DNA of 23,126 bases from Temnopleurus reevesii (GCA_036244855.1 BQKZ01000108.1:52004-75129), one strand, 5' to 3'. Shown: positions 10,001 through 17,323, numbered from the stretch's first letter. Made by a program: numbers and translations. Notes: generated from the sequence alone by a model not told the origin.

Positions 10001-10335
10001 TAAAATAAGAAATTAGGAAACAAACAAGGTTAAAAGAGATAGGAGCTGAGTTTTTATAACTTTGGAATATTTTCTATGGCTTCCATCCACGTGCTATTTC
10101 ATCATCTGTACATGTATCTCAGTATCTATTATTGTTCAACACCACGGATATGTTTCATAAAGTTGTTCATAAATCTACGCACTACTCTACAAACGACTGG
10201 TGACCCTTTCCTGCGCTCCCTGATAACTGCCGTTGCTGAATCGCACCTGAGAATGTGTCACCAGTCTTTCATAGAATCATGCATATATCTACAAACAGTT
10301 TTATGAAACACAATCCTAGTGATAGCTCAACACAA

Positions 10336-10649
10336 AGGCCCATATTTTGATGTCAGGTTTAACTTAAACTAGAGTTTAAATCTGTGGTTTAAGTATGGTA
10401 AGCCAAAAGAGGCTTGAATCTATAACAGTCAGTGTTTATTTACCAGGAAATTTGGCACTCATAGTATTAAAACTGTCTTTAGGAATAAAAACTTAGATAG
10501 TCTTCTACAATATTAGAGCATGTGATAAGAGAGCAGTTTACATAAGAAGTATACAGTTTAAAGAAAGTTTTGGCACATTGGGCTACCCATACTTAAACCA
10601 CAGATTTAAACTCTAGTTTAAGTTAAACCTGACATCAGAATACGGGCCT
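10336..10649. mobile_element. Foldback/MITE element with about 71-bp terminal inverted repeats
   Basis: The left arm (10336-10406) begins AGGCCCATATTTTGATGTCA and runs through AGGTTTAACTTAAACTAGAG to TTTAAGTATGG. The right arm (10579-10649) is its inverse with only a handful of differences. The arms hold their own small palindrome TTAAACT-AG-AGTTTAA. The interior of about 170 bp is AT-rich and non-coding. The terminal block GGCCCGTATTCTGAT plus the inner GGTTTAACTTAA are shared with the shorter element at 19531-19679, so the two are members of one family. The near-identity of the arms suggests a fairly recent copy. Confidence 0.88.
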
Positions 10650-10730
10650 ATGGCTTTTGCAATGTTTTTAGTACAAATTTAGGTAGTGATTAATCCCTAC
10701 CATTACTTCTCTAAGCTTTGCTTTTAATAA

Positions 10731-10960
10731 GCAGGTTTACTAATACATGTAGGTGCAAATTTTATGCATTTTTTTTTATATACAAAGGTTGTTATTAATG
10801 ACCCGAAAGCTTGCTCAGGGCTGCCTGACATAGAAACAAGTAATGTATGAAAACTGGATTCCAAGTATTATAGTTCGATTGTTACAAACCAGTTTAACTT
10901 ATACCACATAACTATGTTTGTTGGCAAGGATCATCATAATTTGAATCTACATGTACAGTA
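10731..10960 (+). repeat. Dispersed repeat, copy 1 (partner at 22424-22600)
   Basis: From GCAGGTTTACTAATA (10731) through TTAATGACC.AAAGCTTGC, ACAAGTAATGTATG and a CATAATTTGAATC segment, the sequence follows the same order as 22424-22600 on the same strand, with moderate divergence and small indels. In both places a reverse-oriented SINE head follows downstream (11475-11545 and 22690-22767), so the repeat may be part of a longer composite element. It has no coding capacity that I can see. Confidence 0.6.
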
Positions 10961-11199
10961 CATGTATGCATAAACAAGCTTATTGTCAAAACACATGCGC
11001 AAACATGTGTATGTCACTTGCTCTTCAAAGTTGAGTAACAAAGATATCAGTATGGATATAGAGACTATCCATAGAATAAAAAGAAAAGAGTTTTGTATCC
11101 TCATTTGTAAATATATAACAATAGGATTACTAAGATTTTATCATATTTTTCTGATTAGATACCACCATAATATTTAATCCAGCTTTATAGGTTGAATCT

Positions 11200-11545
11200 A
11201 AATAATAATATCAATAATAATCGGCTTTTATATAGCGCTTATCAACTCTTTATGAGAAATCAATAAAAACTATTAATATAAAAAAAAAACCTCTTCATGA
11301 GAATTCCCTATGCGCTCTACAATTGCAGCATTATTACCCAGGCTTTAGCAGTGCAGCTATTAGACGCATAAGCTTTTTCAAGGAATAAATTCCTACCAGG
11401 TACCCATTCATCTCACCTAGGTTGATCGCAGCACAATGTGGATGAATTTCTTGCTGGAGGAAATTATCAACATAGGTGGAATTCGAACTTACGACCCTCT
11501 GGTTTAAAGGCGAGAGTCAGAACCACTACACCACGGCGTCTCCAG
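11200..11545 (-). mobile_element. tRNA-derived SINE with intact-looking box A and box B
   Basis: Read on the minus strand, the element opens with a tRNA-like head. Box A-like TGGTGTAGTGGTTCTGA maps to 11517-11533 and box B GTTCGAATTCC to 11478-11488, at tRNA-like spacing; together they form an internal RNA polymerase III promoter. Next comes a body with CAGCAAGAAATTCATCCACA, TGGGTACCTGG and AAAAAGCTTATGCG-type blocks. The 3' end is GCGCTATATAAAAGCC plus an AAT/ATT-rich tail (11200-11222 on the plus strand). The body near 11240-11320 contains a partial duplication and an A-run. The head is too diverged, and lacks a plausible acceptor stem, to be a working tRNA gene. It lies in the same transcriptional orientation as the host PLC gene. 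Mobilisation would need a partner LINE. Confidence 0.8.
11475..11545 (-). promoter_or_regulatory. Internal Pol III promoter (box A/box B) of the SINE head
   Basis: Box A-like TGGTGTAGTGG and box B GTTCGAATTCC lie about 30 bp apart. Box B matches the GGTTCGANTCC consensus except near its edges. It could drive a short Pol III transcript on the minus strand if still active. Confidence 0.6.
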
Positions 11546-11909
11546 TCTGGAGGATCTCATAAGACATCACGCAAGACATCGCGCAATGCTAACCATAAAC
11601 CTTGCCTGTTGGTCATATCTCTTGAAAACTTCATTTAAAAGCAATGGACAAGGTGAAGAAAACAAGCCTGATCTCCAGTAGGTGGAGAAAAGAAAGGTCG
11701 TTTTGTTAATTAGGAGTCTGACAAATGACCATCGTGCACCTCTTTTATGTCAGACTACCTAGAAGGACGATAATCTTTATTGATAGCTGGCTTGGCCATT
11801 CCAATGACCTTTACTAAGGTGCATAATAGAGATGTGTGAGTACTTCTTAAATTTCTGCATTGCGTGCTTAAGTGTTTCTTAAGACATGATATTCGTTACA
11901 GGTATCTTC
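11546..11909. other. intronic DNA without recognised gene
   Basis: A short imperfect duplication, AAGACATCACGCAAGACATCGCGCAA, lies at about 11561-11586. Otherwise nothing recognisable. Confidence 0.4.
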
Positions 11910-12190
11910 AATGATCTATATTTTGATATAGGCTGCTGGTTACAATGTGTAATATAGTGTACTATCAAGGGAAAAATTTTCTGGTTTTTTTTCCTGATCA
12001 TTTTGCCACCATGAATTTGCTAAAATATTAACTCATTCAACTCATGACCTACATTGATATATTGATACAGGCTGCTAGTTAATACCATGTGTAATATAAT
12101 GTATTATTAAGGATAAATTTTTGCTGGGATTTTATTTTTACTGATCCTTTTGCCACCATGAATTTGCTAGAATATCAACTCATTCAATGC
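11910..12190 (+). repeat. Tandem dimer, unit about 140 bp
   Basis: Two adjacent copies share, in the same order, GATATAGGCTGCTGGTTA, ATGTGTAATATAGTGTA, CTGATC and TTTTGCCACCATGAATTTGCT with ACTCATTCAA. Landmark spacings are 139 bp (GGCTGCT at 11931 and 12070) and 147 bp (GCCACC at 12005 and 12152), so indels have accumulated. It is a local duplication with no coding or RNA signal. Confidence 0.8.
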
Positions 12191-12559
12191 CCATGGACTT
12201 GTATTCAATGATCTTTTAAAATATGAAGATAACAACCTCTTAACCATGTAGGTCTTGAATTCAGTGAATTCGCTAAAAATTTATGTATACTGAAGTATTG
12301 GCATTTTACATCATCTGAATATTCATACCATTTGAAGCAACCATGTGAGAGCAAAAATTAACAATTACATTTCATGTTTCCAAGAAAAAATATCTCAAAA
12401 GTATTGAAAACAAAACAGTTCAAAACTTCTCAAAATCTCAAGAGTGAACTTTTTTGGGGCACTAAATGCAAAGATGTTAACCTTAAAGGATATACTGTAA
12501 GCATGAGGAAAGAAATCAAAATGCATATCACCAAACATTCTTTTCACAAACAATTGCAT

Positions 12560-12638
12560 GATAGCAATAACCATGTGTTTTTTTCTATGAAGAAAATATT
12601 TGGTTCAGCTGTTTGGCGATTCATAGTTTAATCTATAT
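12560..12638 (+). repeat. Dispersed repeat, copy 2 (partner at 5430-5508)
   Basis: The core GGTTCAGCTGTTTGGCGATTCA matches GGCTCAGCTGTTTGGTGATTCA in the copy at 5430-5508, in the same orientation. The open frame crossing it (12374-12631) is not supported as a gene. Confidence 0.5.
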
Positions 12639-12640
12639 TC

Positions 12641-13172
12641 TTGTGCAAATACTGAAAGATTAGAATCTCTCCAATTGTCGTACCCCAACATCATTATCTA
12701 TGTTTTTCGCATTTGAAGCAGACTTTTTTTATTCTTACATCCTCATTAGGAGCTTTCAGAATACATGCTTGATCTTTTTAATGATATGTTTGTTCTACAA
12801 ATTCTACCAGTTGGCATTTTTCTCAAACAAACATCCCGAGTTCCACAAAAATCTCATTAAAACCGCGAACAGAAGCATGCAAACATCCTTCTTTGAATTA
12901 AAATGGATTTTTTAATGAGCTCCCTCCAGTGTGGGGTGTTTCCTGACTGGGGGTGGAAATTACTTTTATATAAGACCAACATAAAATGATTGCAATGCTT
13001 TGACTATGAAAATTTATGCGATATTCTTTTTGGAACTACAACCGTTAAGATAACAAATCCTGGTTTTGATGGAAATTTTAATTGTACAGAGGCAATGTTT
13101 CTCAAAGTCAGAATAATCAGGTAGGGGAATTTTTTATCTTTCTTCTACATCTCAAAACGTGGAAGTGACATG
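12641..13172. other. intronic DNA, left flank of the foldback element
   Basis: AT-rich. The flank directly before the 15-bp repeats reads AAACGTGGAAGTGACATGG. No 8-bp duplication matching the right flank at 14899 onward could be found by eye. Confidence 0.4.
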
Positions 13173-13256
13173 GCGACAAATGCTTCTGCGACAAATGCTC
13201 CTCGAACGACAGATGCTCCTGCGACAAATGCTTCCACGACATTTGCTCCTCATGTA
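13173..13256 (+). repeat. Left arm: 15-bp minisatellite, 5 units
   Basis: The units are GCGACAAATGCTTCT (13173), GCGACAAATGCTCCT (13188), an 18-base variant with ACGACAGATGCTCCT (13203-13220), GCGACAAATGCTTCC (13221) and ACGACATTTGCTCCT (13236-13250), then CATGTAGCGACAATT. As the period is a multiple of three, all frames stay open and translate as ATNAP-type repeats, which is not evidence of a protein. Confidence 0.9.
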
Positions 13257-13491
13257 GCGACAATTAATTTCAATAGGTATGCGCGTATTCGAGGTCAATG
13301 GCGGATTACCCCAAAAATGGTACAGTCTGAAGAACTATGCATCTTCAAGACAAAAGTAACTTCATGTGATAATTGTTTATTTTTCAGTCCGCCCTTTCTG
13401 TCTGCTTTCAATTTAGTAATTGCCATCCATTCGCTCTTTGAAAATAAAACATGTCATTATGTGGTCATATTTAAGAGCAGGACCTTTTTCG

Positions 13492-13492
13492 N
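13492..13492. other. ambiguous base in the assembly
   Basis: The only n in the window. It lies in the middle segment of the foldback element, after a T run, so it may mark a base-calling or gap-closing problem. Confidence 0.95.
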
Positions 13493-13549
13493 TCTTTCAC
13501 ATTAATGATCGACGTCCACCTTTTCTCTCGATACACGATCTTGCCCATT

Positions 13550-13800
13550 TCAGCATGTCAGCTCTCCTGACCTGACTGCTGCTCTGTCCTGCCGAATTAA
13601 GGACATCAATCTCGTGTCGGGAGGTGTGGTGTAGACCTTAATCTTGAGCCATCCCCCGAAGAAGAAGTCGAGAGGCATAATATCAGGTGAACGTGGAAGC
13701 CATTCAACTTCATATGATCACTGAAGAGCTAGCTGGGTGAGGTGTTCAACAGCAATGGCAACGTGCCCCATCTTGCACCCACCATACACGTCGGAACCGT
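13550..13800 (-). pseudogene. Decayed mariner-type (DDE) transposase, C-terminal part
   Basis: The minus strand encodes WLPRSPDIMPLDFFFGGWLK (13702-13643) followed by IKVYTTPPDT. This is the hallmark W.PRSPDL.PLDFFLWG.LK..VY signature around the third catalytic aspartate of Tc1/mariner-like transposases. Upstream in the same frame is GHVAIAVEHLTQLALQ, matching the region after the usual QDGAPPH motif, but the second catalytic aspartate seems lost. An in-frame TGA interrupts the frame at 13720-13718, and the frame ends at 13552-13550 after about 40 further residues. The N-terminal DNA-binding half was not found. A mariner-like terminal sequence at 14345-14374 may be the 5' end of the same element, leaving an internally deleted copy. 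It is non-functional and sits in the middle segment of the foldback element. Confidence 0.8.
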
Positions 13801-13995
13801 CCATTCCTGCCATGGCGATACCTTGCAACTCTATCAAGGCCGGGCAGGGATAACATGTCCATCGATTATTGGGATGATTATTTTTGTCAGATCTTTCACT
13901 TTAAGATGAACAAAGCAGTTGTAAATAAGAAGAAAATAAAAACAACATGAACATCTTACATAAAAAGATTTAACTTTTTTTTTACAATACGAGTG

Positions 13996-14032
13996 GAAGT
14001 GTGTGCGTGTGTGTGTTTGTGGGGGCGGTGGT
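13996..14032. repeat. short (GT)n / G-rich microsatellite
   Basis: GTGTGTGCGTGTGTGTGTTT is followed by a G-rich run, a degenerate dinucleotide repeat within the middle segment. Confidence 0.6.
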
Positions 14033-14133
14033 TTTTCGGAATTGATTAATAACAGAGGAAAAGGAATGGTATTCAATCTAATCCAAATACCCTGTTGATC
14101 CATCGATCCTAAATATCTCAGATAAATCTTTTT

Positions 14134-14153
14134 GTAAGCTACAAGTAGCTTAC
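14134..14153. repeat. perfect short hairpin GTAAGCTA-CAAG-TAGCTTAC
   Basis: An 8-bp perfect stem with a 4-base loop. No U run follows, so it is not called a terminator. It is probably part of transposon-derived sequence. Confidence 0.5.
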
Positions 14154-14344
14154 TTGTCCAAAATTGGAAGGAAAATCCTGCGCAGGCACATTTTCATACA
14201 TCTAACTTAAGTGAACACTGCTCATCGAAGCATGATTCTTTTATCCCATTTTTCATATCATTAGAAAGGTCAATCCTTCAGCTTTCTATACATATCAACA
14301 TATCTTCATAAAACTATATATGCTCAATTTGCCAACCATTTCAA

Positions 14345-14374
14345 AAGTGTTACGTTTTTATTGAGACACACTGT
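14345..14374 (-). repeat. mariner-like terminal inverted repeat (single end)
   Basis: On the minus strand this reads TACAGTGTGTCTCAATAAAA followed by ACGTAACACT. Tc1/mariner elements typically begin TACAG.GTGTC.CA.AAAAA after the TA target. It is oriented as the 5' end for the minus-strand transposase remnant at 13550-13800. No clear partner end was found on the left. Confidence 0.45.
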
Positions 14375-14540
14375 ATATATAAATAGATAAGTAGACTAAA
14401 GGAAGAATAAGCGACTATTTATCATTGCTTTTTTTCTGCATATTTTGCATTCTAATCTGATATTTTTTAAAAATTGAGTACCAATAAAATATATTTTGTC
14501 TCCGTCTTTTAATTCAATTGCTACTGGGAGGTAGGTTATT

Positions 14541-14898
14541 TTCGACAGGAATTTGTTGGCGGAGCAAGAGTTGCCAGAGCATTTGTCGTTACTTTTGGAT
14601 CAAATGTCGCATGAGCAATTGTCGCAAGGGTAATTATAATACATGAGGAGCAAATGTCGTGGGAGCATTTGTCGCAGGAGCATATGTCTTTCGAGGAGCA
14701 TTTGTTGCAGGAGCATTTGTCGCCAGATGCGGAGCAAATGTCGCTGGAGCAATTGTCATGGGAGCAATTGTTGTAGGAGCAGATGTCGCGGGAGCAACTG
14801 TCGCGGGAGCAAATGTCGGGGGAGCAATTGTCGCGGAGCAAATGTCGTGGAGCAAATGTCGCATTTTGAGGAGCATTTGTCGTAGGAGCATCTGTCGG
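14541..14898 (-). repeat. Right arm: 15-bp minisatellite, about 24 units
   Basis: Units of GGAGCAAATGTCGCG and relatives run with few interruptions from about 14545 to 14898. The innermost units (14541-14640) are the most diverged and are broken by a short AT insertion (GGTAATTATAATACATGA). The central variants alternate CAAATGTCG, CATTTGTCG and CAATTGTCG. Frames on both strands stay open and should not be annotated as proteins. Confidence 0.9.
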
Positions 14899-14904
14899 GT
14901 TACC

Positions 14905-15003
14905 GGCTCCAGTCCCATCCATGGGGTTAATCTTCTTTAGCAAGAAATTTATCCACAATGTGCTGCACTCAACCCATGTGAGGTGAATGGGTACCTGGCA
15001 CAT
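14905..15003 (+). mobile_element. SINE fragment, head junction and 5' body
   Basis: AGCAAGAAATTTATCCACAA, TGTGCTGCACTCAACCCATG and GAGGTGAATGGGTACCTGG are the same blocks, in the same order, as the minus-strand SINE at 11392-11460 read from its head. Weaker similarity continues left into the box B region (GGCTCCAGTCCCATCC at the position of AGTTCGAATTCCACC). The rest of the tRNA-like head is missing where the 15-bp repeats of the foldback arm end. The 3' body and tail are also absent. Confidence 0.65.
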
Positions 15004-15039
15004 GCATATCACTGATCCTGGAGTGCACTAAGAATGGGC

Positions 15040-15280
15040 AGATTGAGGAGAAGTTGGGAATGTAATTATGAGCAGTTTGAGGGCTAGAGAGTTTCGAGGG
15101 GATGTCGAAGCAATAATTCAATTTACATACAGAGCAAAAATCTAGTGTCAGAAGGTGTCTTACTTTATTCAGTTCACTATAATGATAATAAACTATATAA
15201 GATATGGCCAAGTGATAACTATACATGCATGCAAAAGTTCTTGAAAACAAGTCAGTTTTCACCCATAATGCAGTTTGTAC
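15040..15280 (+). repeat. Diverged dispersed repeat, copy 1 (partner at 20160-20355)
   Basis: GAGGGGATGTCGAAGCAATA (about 15097), an ATACAGAGCAAAA.T segment and GCAAAAGTTCTTGAAAACAAGTCAGTT (about 15231-15258) correspond in order to AAGGGGATGTCCAAGCAATA, ATAGAGATAAAAT and GCAAAAGTTC...ACAAATCAGTT near 20190-20342. The spacing is conserved within about 30 bp. The class is not recognised. Confidence 0.45.
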
Positions 15281-15761
15281 CCCATTGCTAGTCAGAATAG
15301 AATTTAGTGGAGAGTGCGATCAGAGTCCATAACATAGCGAATTCACTGAGATACATCGCAAGTGTTAGCAGATTTGAATATTGTCTTGGATTATGTAAAT
15401 TTATATGATGCTATTCATTTTTTAGATTGATTAGAAAAGAACAGAACTGGTCTAATTTGTACAGCTATATCCTTGACACGTTTGCATCTTGCAGAAATTG
15501 TCGCATGGCGAAAGTTTGCACAGTTTAACTGTAATGATGATGTTGCATGCTAATGATCACATTTGGACTATTGGTAATGTGAGAACTGTTTACACAAAAA
15601 TTACATTCACAAAATTGAAGTTTGAAAAATCACAAAAATGACACCAATGGATGGAAGTGGAATGAAAATATTGTTTGATTTTTCAGAGGGAGAATGTATT
15701 TTTTTAATAATTGCCTGGACCCCCACCCTTCAATGAAAATCATAAAAATGATATTGCTTAC
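15281..15761. other. intronic DNA 3' of the upstream PLC beta exon
   Basis: No gene or repeat recognised. The minus-strand open frame entering from the exon continues to 15630 only by reading through the donor site at 15756-15761. Confidence 0.5.
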
Positions 15762-15842
15762 CCTTCCTTCGCTCTTATAGTAGATGAAGAAACCATATTC
15801 GTCCACTTTAAAGAGGCAACTCTGTTCCACTGACCCAGAATC
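15762..15842 (-). CDS. PLCB4: Phospholipase C beta (PLCB4/norpA-like), internal coding exon, PH domain
   Basis: The 81-nt exon on the minus strand encodes 27 residues: DSGSVEQS followed by CLFKVDEYGFFIYYKSEGR. Acceptor CTTTCTTCTGCAG (after a T/C-rich tract) and donor GGAAGG/GTAAGC frame it exactly, in phase 0 at both ends. The motif C-L-F-K-V-D-E-x-G-F-F-x-x-x-x-S-E-G-K/R is the signature of the N-terminal PH domain of PLC beta 4, at about residue 35-60 of the vertebrate protein. Other PLC betas have ..RVDP.GFF.YW there, so subtype beta4/norpA fits best. The following residues, EGQVLE..., are supplied by the exon at 7927-7986 after an intron of 7775 bp, giving a seamless reading. The upstream exon with the start codon and FDR(Y/W)-type residues was not found and probably lies beyond 23126. 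The gene couples Gq signalling to PIP2 hydrolysis at the plasma membrane. Confidence 0.93.
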
Positions 15843-15934
15843 CTGCAGAAGAAAGGGAGATGAAAATGGGGTAAGATTGTTAGCATTTCAACATCTTCAA
15901 TGCTGTAAACTATTAAAAATTGTTTAATCCAAAT

Positions 15935-15963
15935 AGAGAGAGAGACAGACAGACAGACAGAGA
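15935..15963. repeat. (GA)n(CAGA)n microsatellite
   Basis: AGAGAGAGAGA is followed by CAGACAGACAGACAGAGA. It lies about 90 bp from the PLC beta exon, in the intron upstream of it in gene order. Confidence 0.85.
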
Positions 15964-17134
15964 TATTGGGTTCTACAGCATTTAACATTCAAATACAGGG
16001 AATAATTTTACTTTTCACATTTGATTAGCAGTTTTAGACATTGAAGAACCTTTTCTAATTCTTTACTATACAGTTCTATGTGAAAAAGTTGCTTCTGATA
16101 TAATGCATAGCAACTTGCGATGCGTTACCAGGAAAATTACTCCCTGAAATGTTAACTATTCATGCAAGGAGAAAAGGGAAAGAGAACATGACATTAAATG
16201 TCACCATCCAAAGGACATGATCATCATTTGATACATTGTACTTGCGGTCATTAAAATGTTCCATTCAGGAGGCACCAGTGTTGAGTAACAAAAATGCATG
16301 GCTTGAATGCTCCTTGGGAGCAGGTATTCAGTGCAGTGACACTGGGCATTGAATACCTCTACAGGTAATAATCATAGAAATACAGTTATACCTGTCTGTA
16401 ATGTAACAGACATCCAAACAAAACAGGTGATCTTCATAAACCAGTGATCACTATATAAATCTACTGACAATTACCAGAAAAGGTCTTAGCTATCCTCTTG
16501 TTGCACCACACATTATACCATTGGTCTACGATCACACTTTTAAACAAAGTGTAGCGGTTTTTATCGGAAAATAATTTTTTTAATAGAAAAAATTGTTCAT
16601 TGAGATTCTTACTCAAATTTATTGCTAAATCAGGAAACATCATACTGCTAGGTTTTCTCGTTGGAAGAATAACGAAATCGGCTAATCATAAGAAAATTGT
16701 CACATGTCCTCAGAATTTTAGATAATCTACAGTTTGAAACTGATTTGTCCTCATATCCAGTATAAAGCTGATTAACCTATTTGGTATATTCATATAGAAA
16801 CGGGAAGATTTTATTAGTCGAAGTTTCCATATTGAATGCTACAATGATTTCCATTCCTAAACGGATTACAAGTCAATCATACAGTGTGCAGTGGGCTTTG
16901 ACACCCTAAGTTCCTGTGACACTCTCTTAACAATGGCATATCAATGATTATTTTCTATGTCCCGGAGATAGACAAGACTTAGCAGGATAGCTAAGACTTT
17001 CTCAAGCACCTGGCCCATAGCCGTTAAGACGTACAATGGCATTACAAAGTTAAGTAGTACAGGGTTATGACAGAAATAAAGTACATTACTAAATCAGATT
17101 ATTTCACAAGTCAATATGATCGCATTATATGTGA
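15964..17134. other. intronic DNA without recognised gene
   Basis: AT-rich. A small stem-loop lies at 16322-16357 (separate entry). The 60-codon minus-strand frame at 16461-16643 has no recognised motif. I looked on the minus strand for the PLC beta first exon (an F-D-R-Y/W motif before a GT donor) and did not find it. Confidence 0.4.
16322..16357. repeat. Short stem-loop, 13-bp arms
   Basis: AGGTATTCAGTGC (16322-16334) pairs with GCATTGAATACCT (16345-16357) at 12 of 13 positions plus a G-T wobble. The 10-base loop AGTGACACTG is itself partly palindromic. The stem is shorter than a typical animal miRNA precursor, so no ncRNA is claimed. Confidence 0.55.
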
Positions 17135-17323
17135 ATGGGCTCTGGCGAGATAAATGACTTAGCGAGCCAAATTCGTGCAGCTGATCCGTTTTGCGTTCCT
17201 ACGGATTCCCACCAATCCAAGATGAAGGAACCACAATCATCCTTGATAAATCAGATCAGAGATGTGAGAAATAGAACGATGGATGAACAATTGGAGATAT
17301 TGAGGTCACACATTGCAGAATGA
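17135..17323 (+). CDS. Unrecognised 62-codon open frame, possible gene relic
   Basis: The frame opens with ATG right after an in-frame TGA and encodes a charged, non-repetitive peptide ending DEQLEILRSHIAE before a stop. Base composition is locally less AT-rich (about 17140-17330) and amino-acid use is protein-like, unlike the surrounding frames. It runs antisense to the PLC gene, so if real it would be a retroposed fragment, a transposon relic or a nested gene. I do not recognise a family, see no promoter, and the length is near what chance allows. No function is proposed. Confidence 0.15.
   Translation: MGSGEINDLASQIRAADPFCVPTDSHQSKMKEPQSSLINQIRDVRNRTMDEQLEILRSHIAE

Larger units (their letters stand above)
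13173..14898. mobile_element. TU-like foldback transposon with 15-bp tandem-repeat arms
   Basis: The element is bounded by two inverted arrays of one 15-bp unit. The left arm (13173-13256) is built of GCGACAAATGCTCCT-type units on the plus strand. The right arm (14541-14898) is built of the inverse, GGAGCATTTGTCGCG-type units. A 20-bp block CGACATTTGCTCCTCATGTA at 13237-13256 recurs exactly inverted at 14640-14659, showing common origin of the arms. The middle segment (13257-14540) is unrelated to the arms and contains a decayed mariner-type transposase. Foldback elements with such arms and heterogeneous middles are known from sea urchin as TU elements (recalled from published work, not checked here). 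The arms are very unequal, 5 units against about 24, and I saw no clear target duplication. The alternative is two independent minisatellites that happen to be inverted. Confidence 0.62.

Noticed and set aside
11475..11545. Genuine tRNA gene on the minus strand
   Set aside because: Boxes A and B are present but there is no convincing acceptor stem or anticodon arm, and the sequence continues into a SINE body with related truncated copies.
13834..14103. 89-codon minus-strand frame in the foldback middle segment
   Set aside because: Crosses a GT microsatellite, lacks any motif and does not join the transposase frame at 13550-13800.
13173..14898. CRISPR-like array
   Set aside because: Units are 15 bp and contiguous, with no unique spacers, in an animal intron. 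It is a minisatellite.
14536..15012. 158-codon minus-strand frame and 80-94-codon plus-strand frames over the 15-bp repeats
   Set aside because: Period-15 minisatellite keeps frames open on both strands. No non-repeat domain is present.
15630..15830. 66-codon minus-strand frame over the PLC beta exon taken as a complete small gene
   Set aside because: Its first 23 residues are the exon, and the rest reads through a good GTAAGC donor into intron. The similarity to PLC beta stops at the donor.
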